Positions 1 through 7,297 of a stretch of 64,000 nucleotides of DNA are shown here, one piece after another. Both the position numbers and the translations under genes were made by a program. Under the pieces are notes generated by a model. That model saw only the letters and a list, made by a program, of their open reading frames with translations. It was not told where the DNA came from and searched no databases. Every line of letters starts with the position of its first letter. Position 1 is the first letter of the stretch. This DNA comes from PALSA-693 sp963729695 (GTDB lineage Bacteria; Actinomycetota; Acidimicrobiia; Acidimicrobiales; Palsa-688): contig CAVSOT010000003.1 in the NCBI GenBank assembly GCA_963729695.1, forward strand, positions 62,001 to 126,000, written 5' to 3'.

Positions 1-979
1 AGCCCAGCAACCCGTCGATGTCTTCTTGACGGCGTGCCGTCTTATCGAGTGCGGTGAGCGTGCTCAGAGCCAGGATGCTGATGAGAACTCCGACGAAGAG
101 TCCAGCGATGACCGTAAATATCATGTGCTTCTTACCGCTGATGGCGTAGGCGGGCCCAGCTGCGTCCACCACGTGGAACGCCGCCGGTGCCTGGACGTTT
201 TGCAGGGTGTCTTGCGCTTGCTGGAGCTGATTCTGCATGGTGGTGTAGCTGTTCTGCGCTTGGGTGGCAATTTGGACGAGTTGGGCGTACTGGAGGCTGC
301 TATCGACCGTCACGCCTGGGTGGGCAGCCAGGTAGTTCGCGACCCCGTTGTTGGCGGAGGAGAGCGACTGCTGGGCGGTGGCCAACTGACTCTGGTAGTA
401 GGAGACCTCCGACTTGTCCCTGCTCTTCAGGCTGCCGGACACCTCGTTTTGGTATTCGGTAGCCACGGCCGCCAGGGCGGACTGCATGTAACTCGGATCG
501 GACGACGTCATCGTGACCTTCACGATTTGCGGGCCGGCGGTGGTTGCGGTGAAGGCCTTCCCGAGGGTGGAAAGGATCTCACCGTCGACGACCGCGGCGC
601 TCGCCGGTGCGGACCCGGATGAGCTGTGCTTGACGAGCCCCTTCAACTTGGAGATCAGGGCGGACGGGCCCTTCTTCGCCGGGTGGTACGTCGCCAGGAA
701 CTTCGCCAGCGTGCTGTCATGGCCGACAGCGAGCAGGAACTGATCGGTCCCGAAGAACTGCTGCATCTCCGCCTGGCCGTCGCCGGCCGGGGTGCTGTAC
801 GGCGAGGGGTTCGTCACCGAGGAGGCGTTCGGGACGGCGGTGTCAAACCACACCGTCATGCCCGTTTCGTACTTTTTCGGCGCAGATGACGCATACCAGA
901 CGCTCATGAAGAGGGCGAGGACGACTGGCAGGACGAACAGGATCTTGTGCCGGGAGAACGTTTCGAGGTAGCGGCTCAC
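1..979 (-). CDS. Wzz-like polysaccharide chain-length determinant protein (3' end outside window)
   Basis: The minus-strand frame is open from a GTG at 979 to the window edge, giving at least 326 residues. It has the Wzz layout: a short cytoplasmic N-terminus (VSRYLETFSRHK), a first membrane segment (ILFVLPVVLALFMSVW), a long periplasmic stretch with Gln/Ala-rich coiled-coil character, and a second membrane segment (IFTVIAGLFVGVLISILAL) near the visible end. Such proteins set the chain length of exported polysaccharide in the Wzx/Wzy or exosortase-linked pathways. A 13-codon reading frame beginning ATG-TAT-CAA at 1017 has a GGAGGAG ribosome site and stops in a GTGA overlap with this start. 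It may be a coupled leader, or the true N-terminus separated by an indel. A tyrosine-kinase domain could follow beyond the window. Confidence 0.8.
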   Translation of the reverse strand, partial: MSRYLETFSRHKILFVLPVVLALFMSVWYASSAPKKYETGMTVWFDTAVPNASSVTNPSPYSTPAGDGQAEMQQFFGTDQFLLAVGHDSTLAKFLATYHPAKKGPSALISKLKGLVKHSSSGSAPASAAVVDGEILSTLGKAFTATTAGPQIVKVTMTSSDPSYMQSALAAVATEYQNEVSGSLKSRDKSEVSYYQSQLATAQQSLSSANNGVANYLAAHPGVTVDSSLQYAQLVQIATQAQNSYTTMQNQLQQAQDTLQNVQAPAAFHVVDAAGPAYAISGKKHMIFTVIAGLFVGVLISILALSTLTALDKTARRQEDIDGLLG

Positions 980-1008
980 GTTCGGTTCAGAGGCTCCGGG
1001 GTCACGCT

Positions 1009-1016
1009 TTGATACA
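1009..1016 (-). promoter_or_regulatory. TGTATCA element upstream of the Wzz-like gene
   Basis: Reads TGTATCAA on the minus strand. The last A of TGTATCA is at 1010, 31 bases upstream of the GTG at 979. It is one of ten copies in the first 29 kb. The function (promoter element or operator) is inferred only from its recurrence and position. Confidence 0.5.
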
Positions 1017-1162
1017 TTTCGGCTCCTCCTGACCTGACCTGGGCCTGGGCACTCGTTCGCCGTCGGCCGTTCGGTCGGCAAACCGGTCGCATCCGGAACC
1101 CTCGGCGCCCTCGGCTCAGGGCTGGCCCGATTCAGGACGAGGCTGGCTCAGGGTGGGCTGGC

Positions 1163-2189
1163 TCAGGAGGGAGCCGGCTCAGGGTGGGCGTTGACCGGCG
1201 CCGGGGCGTCGATGAGGTCCCAGAACGCCCGCCGGCCACCGAGCTCCTCGGCCATGCCGCAGTAGTAGGAGGTGTTGTACAGGCCGCTCAGCGCGGATCG
1301 GCTGACACCGGGCCACCCGAGCCGGTCGCCGACGGCGGCCACGCCGCGCCCGGGCCAGTGCAGGGAGGACTCCAACAAGGGGCGACCGACGCAACCGCGG
1401 GTCAGCCACTGGATCAGCAGGTGCCGACCTGCGAACTCGCGTCGGGCCGTGTCCAGCGCGCCCCGGGGGTGGGCTTCGCGGTCGAACACCACGTCGTTAC
1501 GCCCGTAATCGCGGGCTATCCCGATCCAGGAGCTGAAGGACCGTTCCCGCGTAGTGGTTGCCCACTGCGGACGGGTTGAAGACGAATCGGGCGCCTCCGA
1601 CCGACAGTCGATAGGCGAACTCGACGTCCTCGGCCCGCCGGAATCGCTCGTCGAACCCGCCCGCGTCGAGGAAGAAGCGGCGATCGACCGAAGCGTTGCC
1701 GGTGTGGAACTGCCGGTACGTCGGGGCGTAGTCGCCCCGCTTCATGGCCTCATACTGCTTGTAGAGCATGGCCTGCTCCCATTGCACCAGGACTCCCGGT
1801 CGGTAATCGGACGGGGTGAGCATGGGGCCGATCACCACGACGTGAGCGCCGTGGTGGTCGTGGGTCTGGACATGCTGCTCGATCAAGTCCGATGCGGCGA
1901 CGACGTCGTCGTCAACGAAGAGCAGCAGATCCCCTCGGGCCAGTCGGGCCGCGTGATTGCGTGCGGCCGCCGGCCCGGCATTGGCCTGCGAGGCGAAGAC
2001 CAGATCGAACGGCATCTGGACGTCGCCGAGGTAGTCGTCGGTTCCGTCTGTGGAGCCGTCCGAGACCACGACGACCTCGAATTGCTCCACTCCGAAGGAC
2101 TGGGTGGTGAACGCGGCCAGCACCCGCCGCAACCGGTCGAGCCGGTTGTGAGTCGGTATGACGACGCTGACCTTCGGTGGAAGGGTCAC
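1163..2189 (-). pseudogene. Family 2 glycosyltransferase, single frameshift
   Basis: A GT2 (GT-A fold) enzyme that would transfer a sugar from an NDP-sugar to a glycan or lipid acceptor. The N-terminal segment has the family start KVSVVIPTHNR, the DGSTDGTDD loop and an acidic FVDDDVV metal-binding motif, then the acceptor-region motif RRAEDVEFAYR. The frame closes at 1497, but the expected continuation (SFSSWIGIARDYGRND onward) runs on in another frame to 1163. One indel near 1525-1540 therefore breaks the gene. Repair restores about 340 residues, a normal length. The GTG start at 2189 overlaps the fkbH-like stop as GTGA. Short degenerate GGCTCAGG repeats follow the stop (about 1110-1190). 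Sequencing error is as likely as a true pseudogene. Confidence 0.75.
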
Positions 2190-3916
2190 GCCGGCGCCGG
2201 TTGGCAAGAGCCGGTGCGAGTGATATGGGCTGGCCACGAGACGTGAGGGAGCCGGCTCGTGGTCCCGGTCTCGGTCGCACCGAGTTCGGCGAAGAAGGCC
2301 CGGGCCGGCGCGTTTTTGGGCGCCTCGTGGACCACGACGCAGAGCGGCTTGTCCGCCGCTTCGAAGGCTGCGGCCACCATGGCCGTTTCGATGCCTCGGC
2401 CCATCGCCCGGCAGCTCAGCGTGAACGTATCCAGCACGGCGGCCTGCCCGGGGTCGGCGGCCCCGGCCGGTGCTCGATCGACGATGAAGACGCCGATGGC
2501 CCCGTAGTCGCCGAACCGGTCCGCCGCCGAGACGGTACGAGCCTCGTAGCGCGGGTCCTCCAGGCAGGCAATCAACTCCGCGTTGGAGCGCCGGTGGCCG
2601 CCGAGGGTGAACTGGTTGGTCTTGGCGATCAGCTGGGCGGCTCGGGGCACGTCGCCGTCCTGGATGCGAGCCACCTCGACGCGCAGATCGAGCGAGCCCA
2701 AAAACTCTCCCAGCGACACCGTCTCCCGGAGCATCCGTCGTTCGCTTTCCCGTTCGTAGGAGTCGGCGCGCGACAGGTCCGCCTTCGTCGGGGGCAGGCG
2801 GTCCAGGCCACCGCTCGCCATCGCTTGGTACCACAATGCCGGATCGCTGGGCATCTCGACGGTCCGCACCTCGGGGAGTGCGGAGCTCACCTGCCCCCGT
2901 TCGATGGCACTGTCGTCGACGAACACGACGGCCTCGGTGGAAAGATTCAGCTCGGACGCGATCTCGGCGAGCGACGTCGATTTCGGCGCCCAGTTGATAC
3001 GCCAGGCCGCGAAGTCGCTCTGTCGGAGCCGCATCTCGCCCCGCTGGAATGCGGCCCACACGTCGGCCTCGTTGTTCTTGCTCACCAGGGCGAGGATGGC
3101 ACCCGCCCGCCGCAGCTCCAACAGATACCGTTGGAAGTCTCGGAACGCTTCGCCCACGCCGTTGTCCAACAGGTCGATGCCGTCCACCCCGTCCTCCCCG
3201 ACGACGCCGCCCCACAGGGTGTTGTCCGCGTCTACGGCCACGACCTTCTTTGCGCCTCGCCGCGACAAATGGATCAGCGTGGCCAGGCGCTCCCCCATGA
3301 GGGCAAAGGCCGTCTCCTGGTAAGGGATTCGAGCGATCGCGAATCTCCGCCAGTCGATGGCGGTCGCCGTTCCCAGGGTCCGGACGACCTCTTCCGCATC
3401 GGCGACCAGCACACCGGGAGAGCTGGCCAGTCGGGCCCGAGCGGCCTCGCGAGCGGCCGTCGCAGCCGCGAAGACGCCGCGGCTGTTGCTCGCGTCGCCC
3501 ACACCGAGCGGGCGCACTTCCGGGATCGCGGGGAGGACGAACAGCGGGGTCGCTCCCCATTGCCGGACCGCGAGGGCACTCGCGACCAGGTCGTCGAGCT
3601 CCTCGATGTAGGTGTTGATGGTGTCGGTGAGCGGAAGGGGCTTGGCCCCCCAGAGATCCTCTAACCGGGGCCAGATGACAACGACGTCCGGCTGCATCGA
3701 CGCCGTCCGGCTTGACGGGTTCAGGCACTCCTGGGCGATCTGGCTGTAGGGCCCGACATGCAGCTCCCCCGCCAGGCCCGCCTCGTCTAGAGCCAGTCCG
3801 AGGTAGGGCACCAGCGGCTCCACCGTGAAGGAGGCAAGCAGGGCGATCCGCAGGTCCACCGGTCGATCCGACCGGGCCAGGTCTCTCCACGCCAGCCGTC
3901 GGGCGACCAGGGTCAA
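2186..3916 (-). CDS. FkbH-like HAD-superfamily glyceryl-carrier-protein transferase
   Basis: FkbH-type proteins take the glyceryl unit of 1,3-bisphosphoglycerate, remove phosphate and load it on a carrier protein (glyceryl-ACP), as in methoxymalonyl-ACP and tetronate pathways. The 576-residue product has the family architecture: an N-terminal SGNH-like region (residues 1-215), the HAD nucleophile motif DADNTLWGGVVGEDG at 229-243 with D229 and D231, the VSKNN motif, the VFVDDS acidic motif, and a C-terminal GNAT-like domain (QFTLGGHRR onward). The start is TTG, overlapping the upstream ACP stop as TTGA. The partner ACP is therefore immediately upstream and translationally coupled. Glyceryl loading is well supported by family. 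What becomes of the glyceryl group is unknown, because no FkbG/FkbK homologue is adjacent. Confidence 0.85.
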   Translation of the reverse strand: MTLVARRLAWRDLARSDRPVDLRIALLASFTVEPLVPYLGLALDEAGLAGELHVGPYSQIAQECLNPSSRTASMQPDVVVIWPRLEDLWGAKPLPLTDTINTYIEELDDLVASALAVRQWGATPLFVLPAIPEVRPLGVGDASNSRGVFAAATAAREAARARLASSPGVLVADAEEVVRTLGTATAIDWRRFAIARIPYQETAFALMGERLATLIHLSRRGAKKVVAVDADNTLWGGVVGEDGVDGIDLLDNGVGEAFRDFQRYLLELRRAGAILALVSKNNEADVWAAFQRGEMRLRQSDFAAWRINWAPKSTSLAEIASELNLSTEAVVFVDDSAIERGQVSSALPEVRTVEMPSDPALWYQAMASGGLDRLPPTKADLSRADSYERESERRMLRETVSLGEFLGSLDLRVEVARIQDGDVPRAAQLIAKTNQFTLGGHRRSNAELIACLEDPRYEARTVSAADRFGDYGAIGVFIVDRAPAGAADPGQAAVLDTFTLSCRAMGRGIETAMVAAAFEAADKPLCVVVHEAPKNAPARAFFAELGATETGTTSRLPHVSWPAHITRTGSCQPAPA

Positions 3917-4143
3917 ACCGGAGCCCCTTTGTCCTGGAGGATGCGGCGGAGCTCTCCCAACGAGCTCGCTTCGCGCATCTCGTCGGTGCTGAGGATGACG
4001 TCATACGTCTCCTCGACCGTGGTGATGAGCACCACGTGGGCCAGGCTGTCCCAGCGATCAAGCGATGCGGGCGAGGTCGCGTCGTCGAGCTCGGCCGGCT
4101 CCACTTCGAGCACTTCAGCTACTAGTTCTTCGAGGACCATCAT
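3913..4143 (-). CDS. Acyl carrier protein paired with the FkbH-like enzyme
   Basis: A 76-residue acidic four-helix carrier protein. The phosphopantetheine attachment motif is RWDSLAHV with Ser33, the DSL signature typical of FkbJ-like carriers that accept glyceryl units. It lies between the acyltransferase (92 bases upstream) and fkbH (TTGA overlap). It should be converted to the holo form by an AcpS-type enzyme, and a cluster-encoded one lies at 28144-28647. It differs clearly from the second carrier protein at 12828-13100, so the cluster has two separate loading lines. Confidence 0.88.
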   Translation of the reverse strand: MMVLEELVAEVLEVEPAELDDATSPASLDRWDSLAHVVLITTVEETYDVILSTDEMREASSLGELRRILQDKGAPV

Positions 4144-4235
4144 CGTTGTTACTTTCTCCTCTGGAGTACGGGATTGGGTGGGGGCGGGGGGTCATTGATG
4201 TGCCGGTTGGAGACGGTGCAGGCTGGAGTGGGGGC

Positions 4236-5031
4236 TCAACCCTCATAGCCGGTGACGAACTTCTTGGGGTTGAGTCGGGCCACGGGCTCGGCGGGCACGC
4301 CCGACACGATGGTGAAAGGTGCGACATCTTGCGTCACGAGCGAGTGCGCCACCACGACGGCCCCGCGCCCGATACGGACTCCGGCCGAAATGGTGCAGCG
4401 TGACGCCAGCCATACGTCGTCCTCGATGACCACGGGCTGGGAGTCGGGAACCTTGTCCCTGTCGTACAGGTCGTGCAAAGCGTTGTCCTGAATGGTGACG
4501 TGCGGGCCGATCTCCACCCGGTTGCCGATCTCGATTCGCGAGAGAGGAGAACGTGTCGCCTGAGTTGAGGCGGACACTCCTTCCGAGGATCATCGTCGCC
4601 CCGGGGCCGACGGATAGCTCGATGGGCGCCACGATGGAGCGAAAGGTGCAGTCGTCGCCGATGACCAGCGTGCCGTGATTGGCCACGCGTGGTCTGCCGA
4701 CGACGCGGACTCCGGCACCGAGTTCCGCACCGCGGAGGTAGAGGCGCGCCCGCACCGTGTCCAGGATCAGATTCCGGGCCCGTTTCACCTGCCCGGACAG
4801 AGGCAGGTCGGAGTGGCGCTGCCATTTCCGCTGGAGCGCCTGGGCCGACCCGACCAGGCGCTGAAGCCCTCGCCCGGTGCCGGCAGTCGTCGCTTCTGAG
4901 GCGGGCGACGGTGAGCCGGGATGGTCGTCGGTACCATCGCGGCCCAAGGGGCGCGCAGGAGCTCGCTCCAGTGGGCGCGAGGCGGGGATCTCGGCCGTTG
5001 GTTGTGCGCAGGGGCTTTCGGACTGTTGCAC
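4236..5031 (-). pseudogene. Left-handed beta-helix (hexapeptide-repeat) acyltransferase, frameshifted
   Basis: A member of the maltose/galactoside O-acetyltransferase superfamily, which acylates sugar hydroxyls or amines. Hexapeptide turns such as VANHGTLVIGDDC, RIEIGNRVEIGPHVTIQDN and SAGVRIGRGAVV build the beta-helix, and GVPAEPV near the C-terminus is typical. It is paralogous to the intact gene at 13355-13942, including the start (VQQSE versus MEQAE), which supports the GTG at 5031. The frame breaks in a TCCTCTCTC tract near 4545-4552. Against the paralogue the best repair is two missing bases. A dinucleotide slip of this kind could be sequencing error or phase-variable slippage. It heads a four-gene operon with ACP, fkbH and the glycosyltransferase. 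Confidence 0.7.
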
Positions 5032-5059
5032 CGATCGGTAGGAGCGGGCGTGGTCGCGG

Positions 5060-5086
5060 TTTGATACGTCCGGACCCTGTATCAAA
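5060..5086. promoter_or_regulatory. Divergent TGTATCA pair forming a 27-bp inverted repeat
   Basis: TTTGATAC (5060-5067) and GTATCAAA (5079-5086) are perfect 8-bp arms separated by 11 bases. One arm points at the acyltransferase GTG 31 bases downstream on the minus strand. The other points at the FAD-protein GTG at 5137. It lies between two divergent operons, as expected of a shared operator or back-to-back promoter elements. Confidence 0.55.
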
Positions 5087-5136
5087 GCGGCGCCCCGACC
5101 GCTCTCAGTCCCAGCTAGAGGCAGGAAGGTGCTCTC

Positions 5137-7245
5137 GTGGGAGTTAGTCGACAACTGCTCGCCCGGCGTGACCCGGCGTACACGACGCGGGTGGCGGTGG
5201 TTGGGCTCGGCCCGTGGGGTCTGGCGGTGCTCGAGCGCCTGGTAGAAGTGGCCCGCCGTCAGGAGGCGTCGCTGGTGGTCGATGTGGTCGAGCCCGGGGA
5301 ACCAGGCGTCGGCATCTTTTCGCTCGACGACCCTGACTACCTTCCGCTCAACACGCCTTGCGGGCAGCACGTGATGCATCCGACAGGAGGCGAGCCCGAC
5401 CGACCTCCGTATGCCCAGAGCCTCTACGCCTGGGCTCGCTGGCAGGGGTACAAGTGGGTCGGGCGCGAATGCCGCATCGCGGACGAGGGTCGAGAGATCA
5501 CTCCTCACGACTTCTTGCCCCGCAAATTGATGGGAGCGTGGCTGCGCTGGTCTTACCACACGCTCGTCGCCACCCGGCCGCAGCACGTTTCGATCGTGCA
5601 CCACGCCACGACCGCGGTCGACATCGAGCCCGCCATCGATCGCCGGGAGCTCGTGCACCTGGCCGACGGTCGGGCCCTGCTCGTCGATCACGTGATTCTG
5701 ACCATGGGCCACACGCCCGACGAGAGCGAGCTCGATGGGTCCAGGGCCCGACTCTCTCCTTATCCGGTTCACCGGCTGAACGGTCTGATCGCACCTGGGG
5801 ATGCGGTGGCTGTTTCGGGCCTGGGATTGGTCGCCCTGGACGTCGTATCCGCACTGACGACGGGGCGGGGCGGGTGCTTCGAGGAGCGTGGCGGTCGCCT
5901 GCGGTATCGCCGCAGTGGCCGAGAGCCGGTCATCTACCTCTTCTCCCGGAGCGGGCAGCCCTACTCCGCCAAGGCCATGGGGGCCAGCGACCCCACGGGC
6001 GAGTACGCGCCGGTGATCTGTACCCCGGGCGCGGTGGCCCGTCTGCGAGCCCAGGACGATGGCCTCCCGGTTCGAGGCATGGTCGACTTCCGGCGAGACT
6101 GCTTGCCCCTCATCTATGCCGAGATGCAGGTCCGGTTCTACCGGCAGAGCGCGGCGATCGTTGAGCCCGACCCGCACGCCGCCGAGGAGGTCACGGAGGC
6201 GCTGCGCACCGCCTGGTCGGACGGCCGCTTCGCCGCCGCGATCGCTTCCTACGCCGCCCGCTACGGCGACTTCGACCCGGAACGTCACTTGCTCGGAGAC
6301 GTTGATGACCGCCTCTATCTCTCGGCGAAGGACTACGAGAACAGCTTCTACGAGGTCGCAGAAGCGGACATCTCTGAGGCCATGATGGAGAACACCGTCA
6401 GCCCGCTCAAGGCCGCGTCAGAGACGCTCCGGGTGCTGCGCGACACCATCCGGTCCGTGATCGACTTCCAGGGATTGACCCTCGAGTCCTACCTCGACTT
6501 CCAGGCGTCGCTGAGCAACCGAATGAAATCGGCTGTAGCCGGCCCTCCCGTCGGCCGGATGCGCGAGCTGCTGGCGCTGATGGACGCCAACGTGGTCCAG
6601 CTTCCGTTCGGGCCGAGCCCGACGGTGGACTCCAACCGGGAGTCGGGACACGTGATCCGGTCTACCCGGCTGGCGCGCCCCTACGTCCAACGCGTCGACC
6701 ACTTGGTGGGCGGGCATCTCCCCGATCCGAGCATCGCCCGGACGCGATCACCCCTCTTGCGACGACTCGCCTCTCGGGGGAGGATCCGTCCGTGCCGCTA
6801 TGGCGAGCTCGAGGTCGGGAGCATCGATCTGACGCTGCAATCGCATCCGGTGGGGCGCGACGAAGTGCAGGAGCGGATCTGGGTGTTCGGATCGTTGACC
6901 GAGGGGATCCGCTACTTCACCTACTACGTCCCGTCGCCCAAGAGCCGGGTGCGCGCCTTCGTCGACGCCGAGGCCTGCGCCGAGGAGATCTTCGCCTCGC
7001 CAGCGAAGACCGGTCGGTCGAGGTCGGCGGGCCGACCGTTCTTTATCGATCAGCAACAGCCAGGCGTTGTTGTCGAGGATCCGGTCGTGGTTGACCATAA
7101 CGGCAGCCCCGTGGGCGTCGCGGAGGAGTCGTCCCAAGCGGTATGGGGAATCCTCCCGGTCGCCGGCCAGGCCGCAGATGACGAGCGCCTCGTGAACGAT
7201 GCGGACCACCAGGGTGGAGGCGGACACCTTGAGCGAGTTCATTGA
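5137..7245 (+). CDS. FAD/NAD(P)-binding domain protein (PF13454-like)
   Basis: A large flavoprotein-like protein of the family whose N-terminus reads VAVVGLGPWGLAVLERL, a Rossmann GxGxxG fingerprint. Further motifs are PLNTPCGQHVMHPTG and ITPHDFLPRKLMGAWL, plus a second dinucleotide-binding stretch (GDAVAVSGLGLVALDVV). These proteins are presumed oxidoreductases or monooxygenases, often found in natural-product clusters; the substrate is unknown. Start choice: GTG with GGAAGG about 8 bases upstream, 53 bases after a TGTATCA element. Oddity: the last 65-70 codons (7042-7245) are the complement of an acyl-CoA-dehydrogenase remnant, so the native C-terminus has probably been replaced by read-through. 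It is transcribed divergently from the acyltransferase operon. Confidence 0.72.
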   Translation: MGVSRQLLARRDPAYTTRVAVVGLGPWGLAVLERLVEVARRQEASLVVDVVEPGEPGVGIFSLDDPDYLPLNTPCGQHVMHPTGGEPDRPPYAQSLYAWARWQGYKWVGRECRIADEGREITPHDFLPRKLMGAWLRWSYHTLVATRPQHVSIVHHATTAVDIEPAIDRRELVHLADGRALLVDHVILTMGHTPDESELDGSRARLSPYPVHRLNGLIAPGDAVAVSGLGLVALDVVSALTTGRGGCFEERGGRLRYRRSGREPVIYLFSRSGQPYSAKAMGASDPTGEYAPVICTPGAVARLRAQDDGLPVRGMVDFRRDCLPLIYAEMQVRFYRQSAAIVEPDPHAAEEVTEALRTAWSDGRFAAAIASYAARYGDFDPERHLLGDVDDRLYLSAKDYENSFYEVAEADISEAMMENTVSPLKAASETLRVLRDTIRSVIDFQGLTLESYLDFQASLSNRMKSAVAGPPVGRMRELLALMDANVVQLPFGPSPTVDSNRESGHVIRSTRLARPYVQRVDHLVGGHLPDPSIARTRSPLLRRLASRGRIRPCRYGELEVGSIDLTLQSHPVGRDEVQERIWVFGSLTEGIRYFTYYVPSPKSRVRAFVDAEACAEEIFASPAKTGRSRSAGRPFFIDQQQPGVVVEDPVVVDHNGSPVGVAEESSQAVWGILPVAGQAADDERLVNDADHQGGGGHLERVH

Positions 7246-7251
7246 GATCGC
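7042..7251 (-). pseudogene. Remnant of an acyl-CoA dehydrogenase C-terminus
   Basis: On the minus strand about 70 codons (ISMNSLKVSAST, then GRLLRDAHGAAVMVNHDRIL, then LLLIDK) match the C-terminal end of the intact dehydrogenase at 11662-12831 (ISMNALKVSAST, GRLLRDAYGAALMVNNDRIL, LLLMDK). No N-terminal part is present, and upstream the frame meets a TAG. It sits just after the GH2 gene in the same orientation. An ancestral operon may have had a second dehydrogenase here. Identity is clearly below 100%, so the duplication is old. Confidence 0.75.
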
Positions 7252-7297
7252 CTAGGCCATACCCGCAGATCTGCACCACGCGTACAGGCGCGTCGTG

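Noticed and set aside
976..1017. Short frames beginning ATG-TAT-CAA/CAC (here and at 13.17, 13.98, 15.89, 23.38 and 28.68 kb) as a family of leader peptides (MYQ/MYH)
   Set aside because: After the third codon the sequences have nothing in common, some copies begin TTG, CTG or CGT instead of ATG, and most lack a ribosome site. A DNA element explains all ten copies better. The Wzz copy, with its ribosome site and GTGA overlap, remains a special case.
1497..4061. A long continuous frame through the fkbH region (over 800 codons)
   Set aside because: Only its last third matches a real protein (the glycosyltransferase N-terminus). The rest is an Arg/Gly/Pro-rich shadow of fkbH in another frame.
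4243..6288. A long minus-strand frame opposite the FAD protein
   Set aside because: Most is the antisense shadow of the FAD gene. Only the final part is the acyltransferase N-terminal segment.
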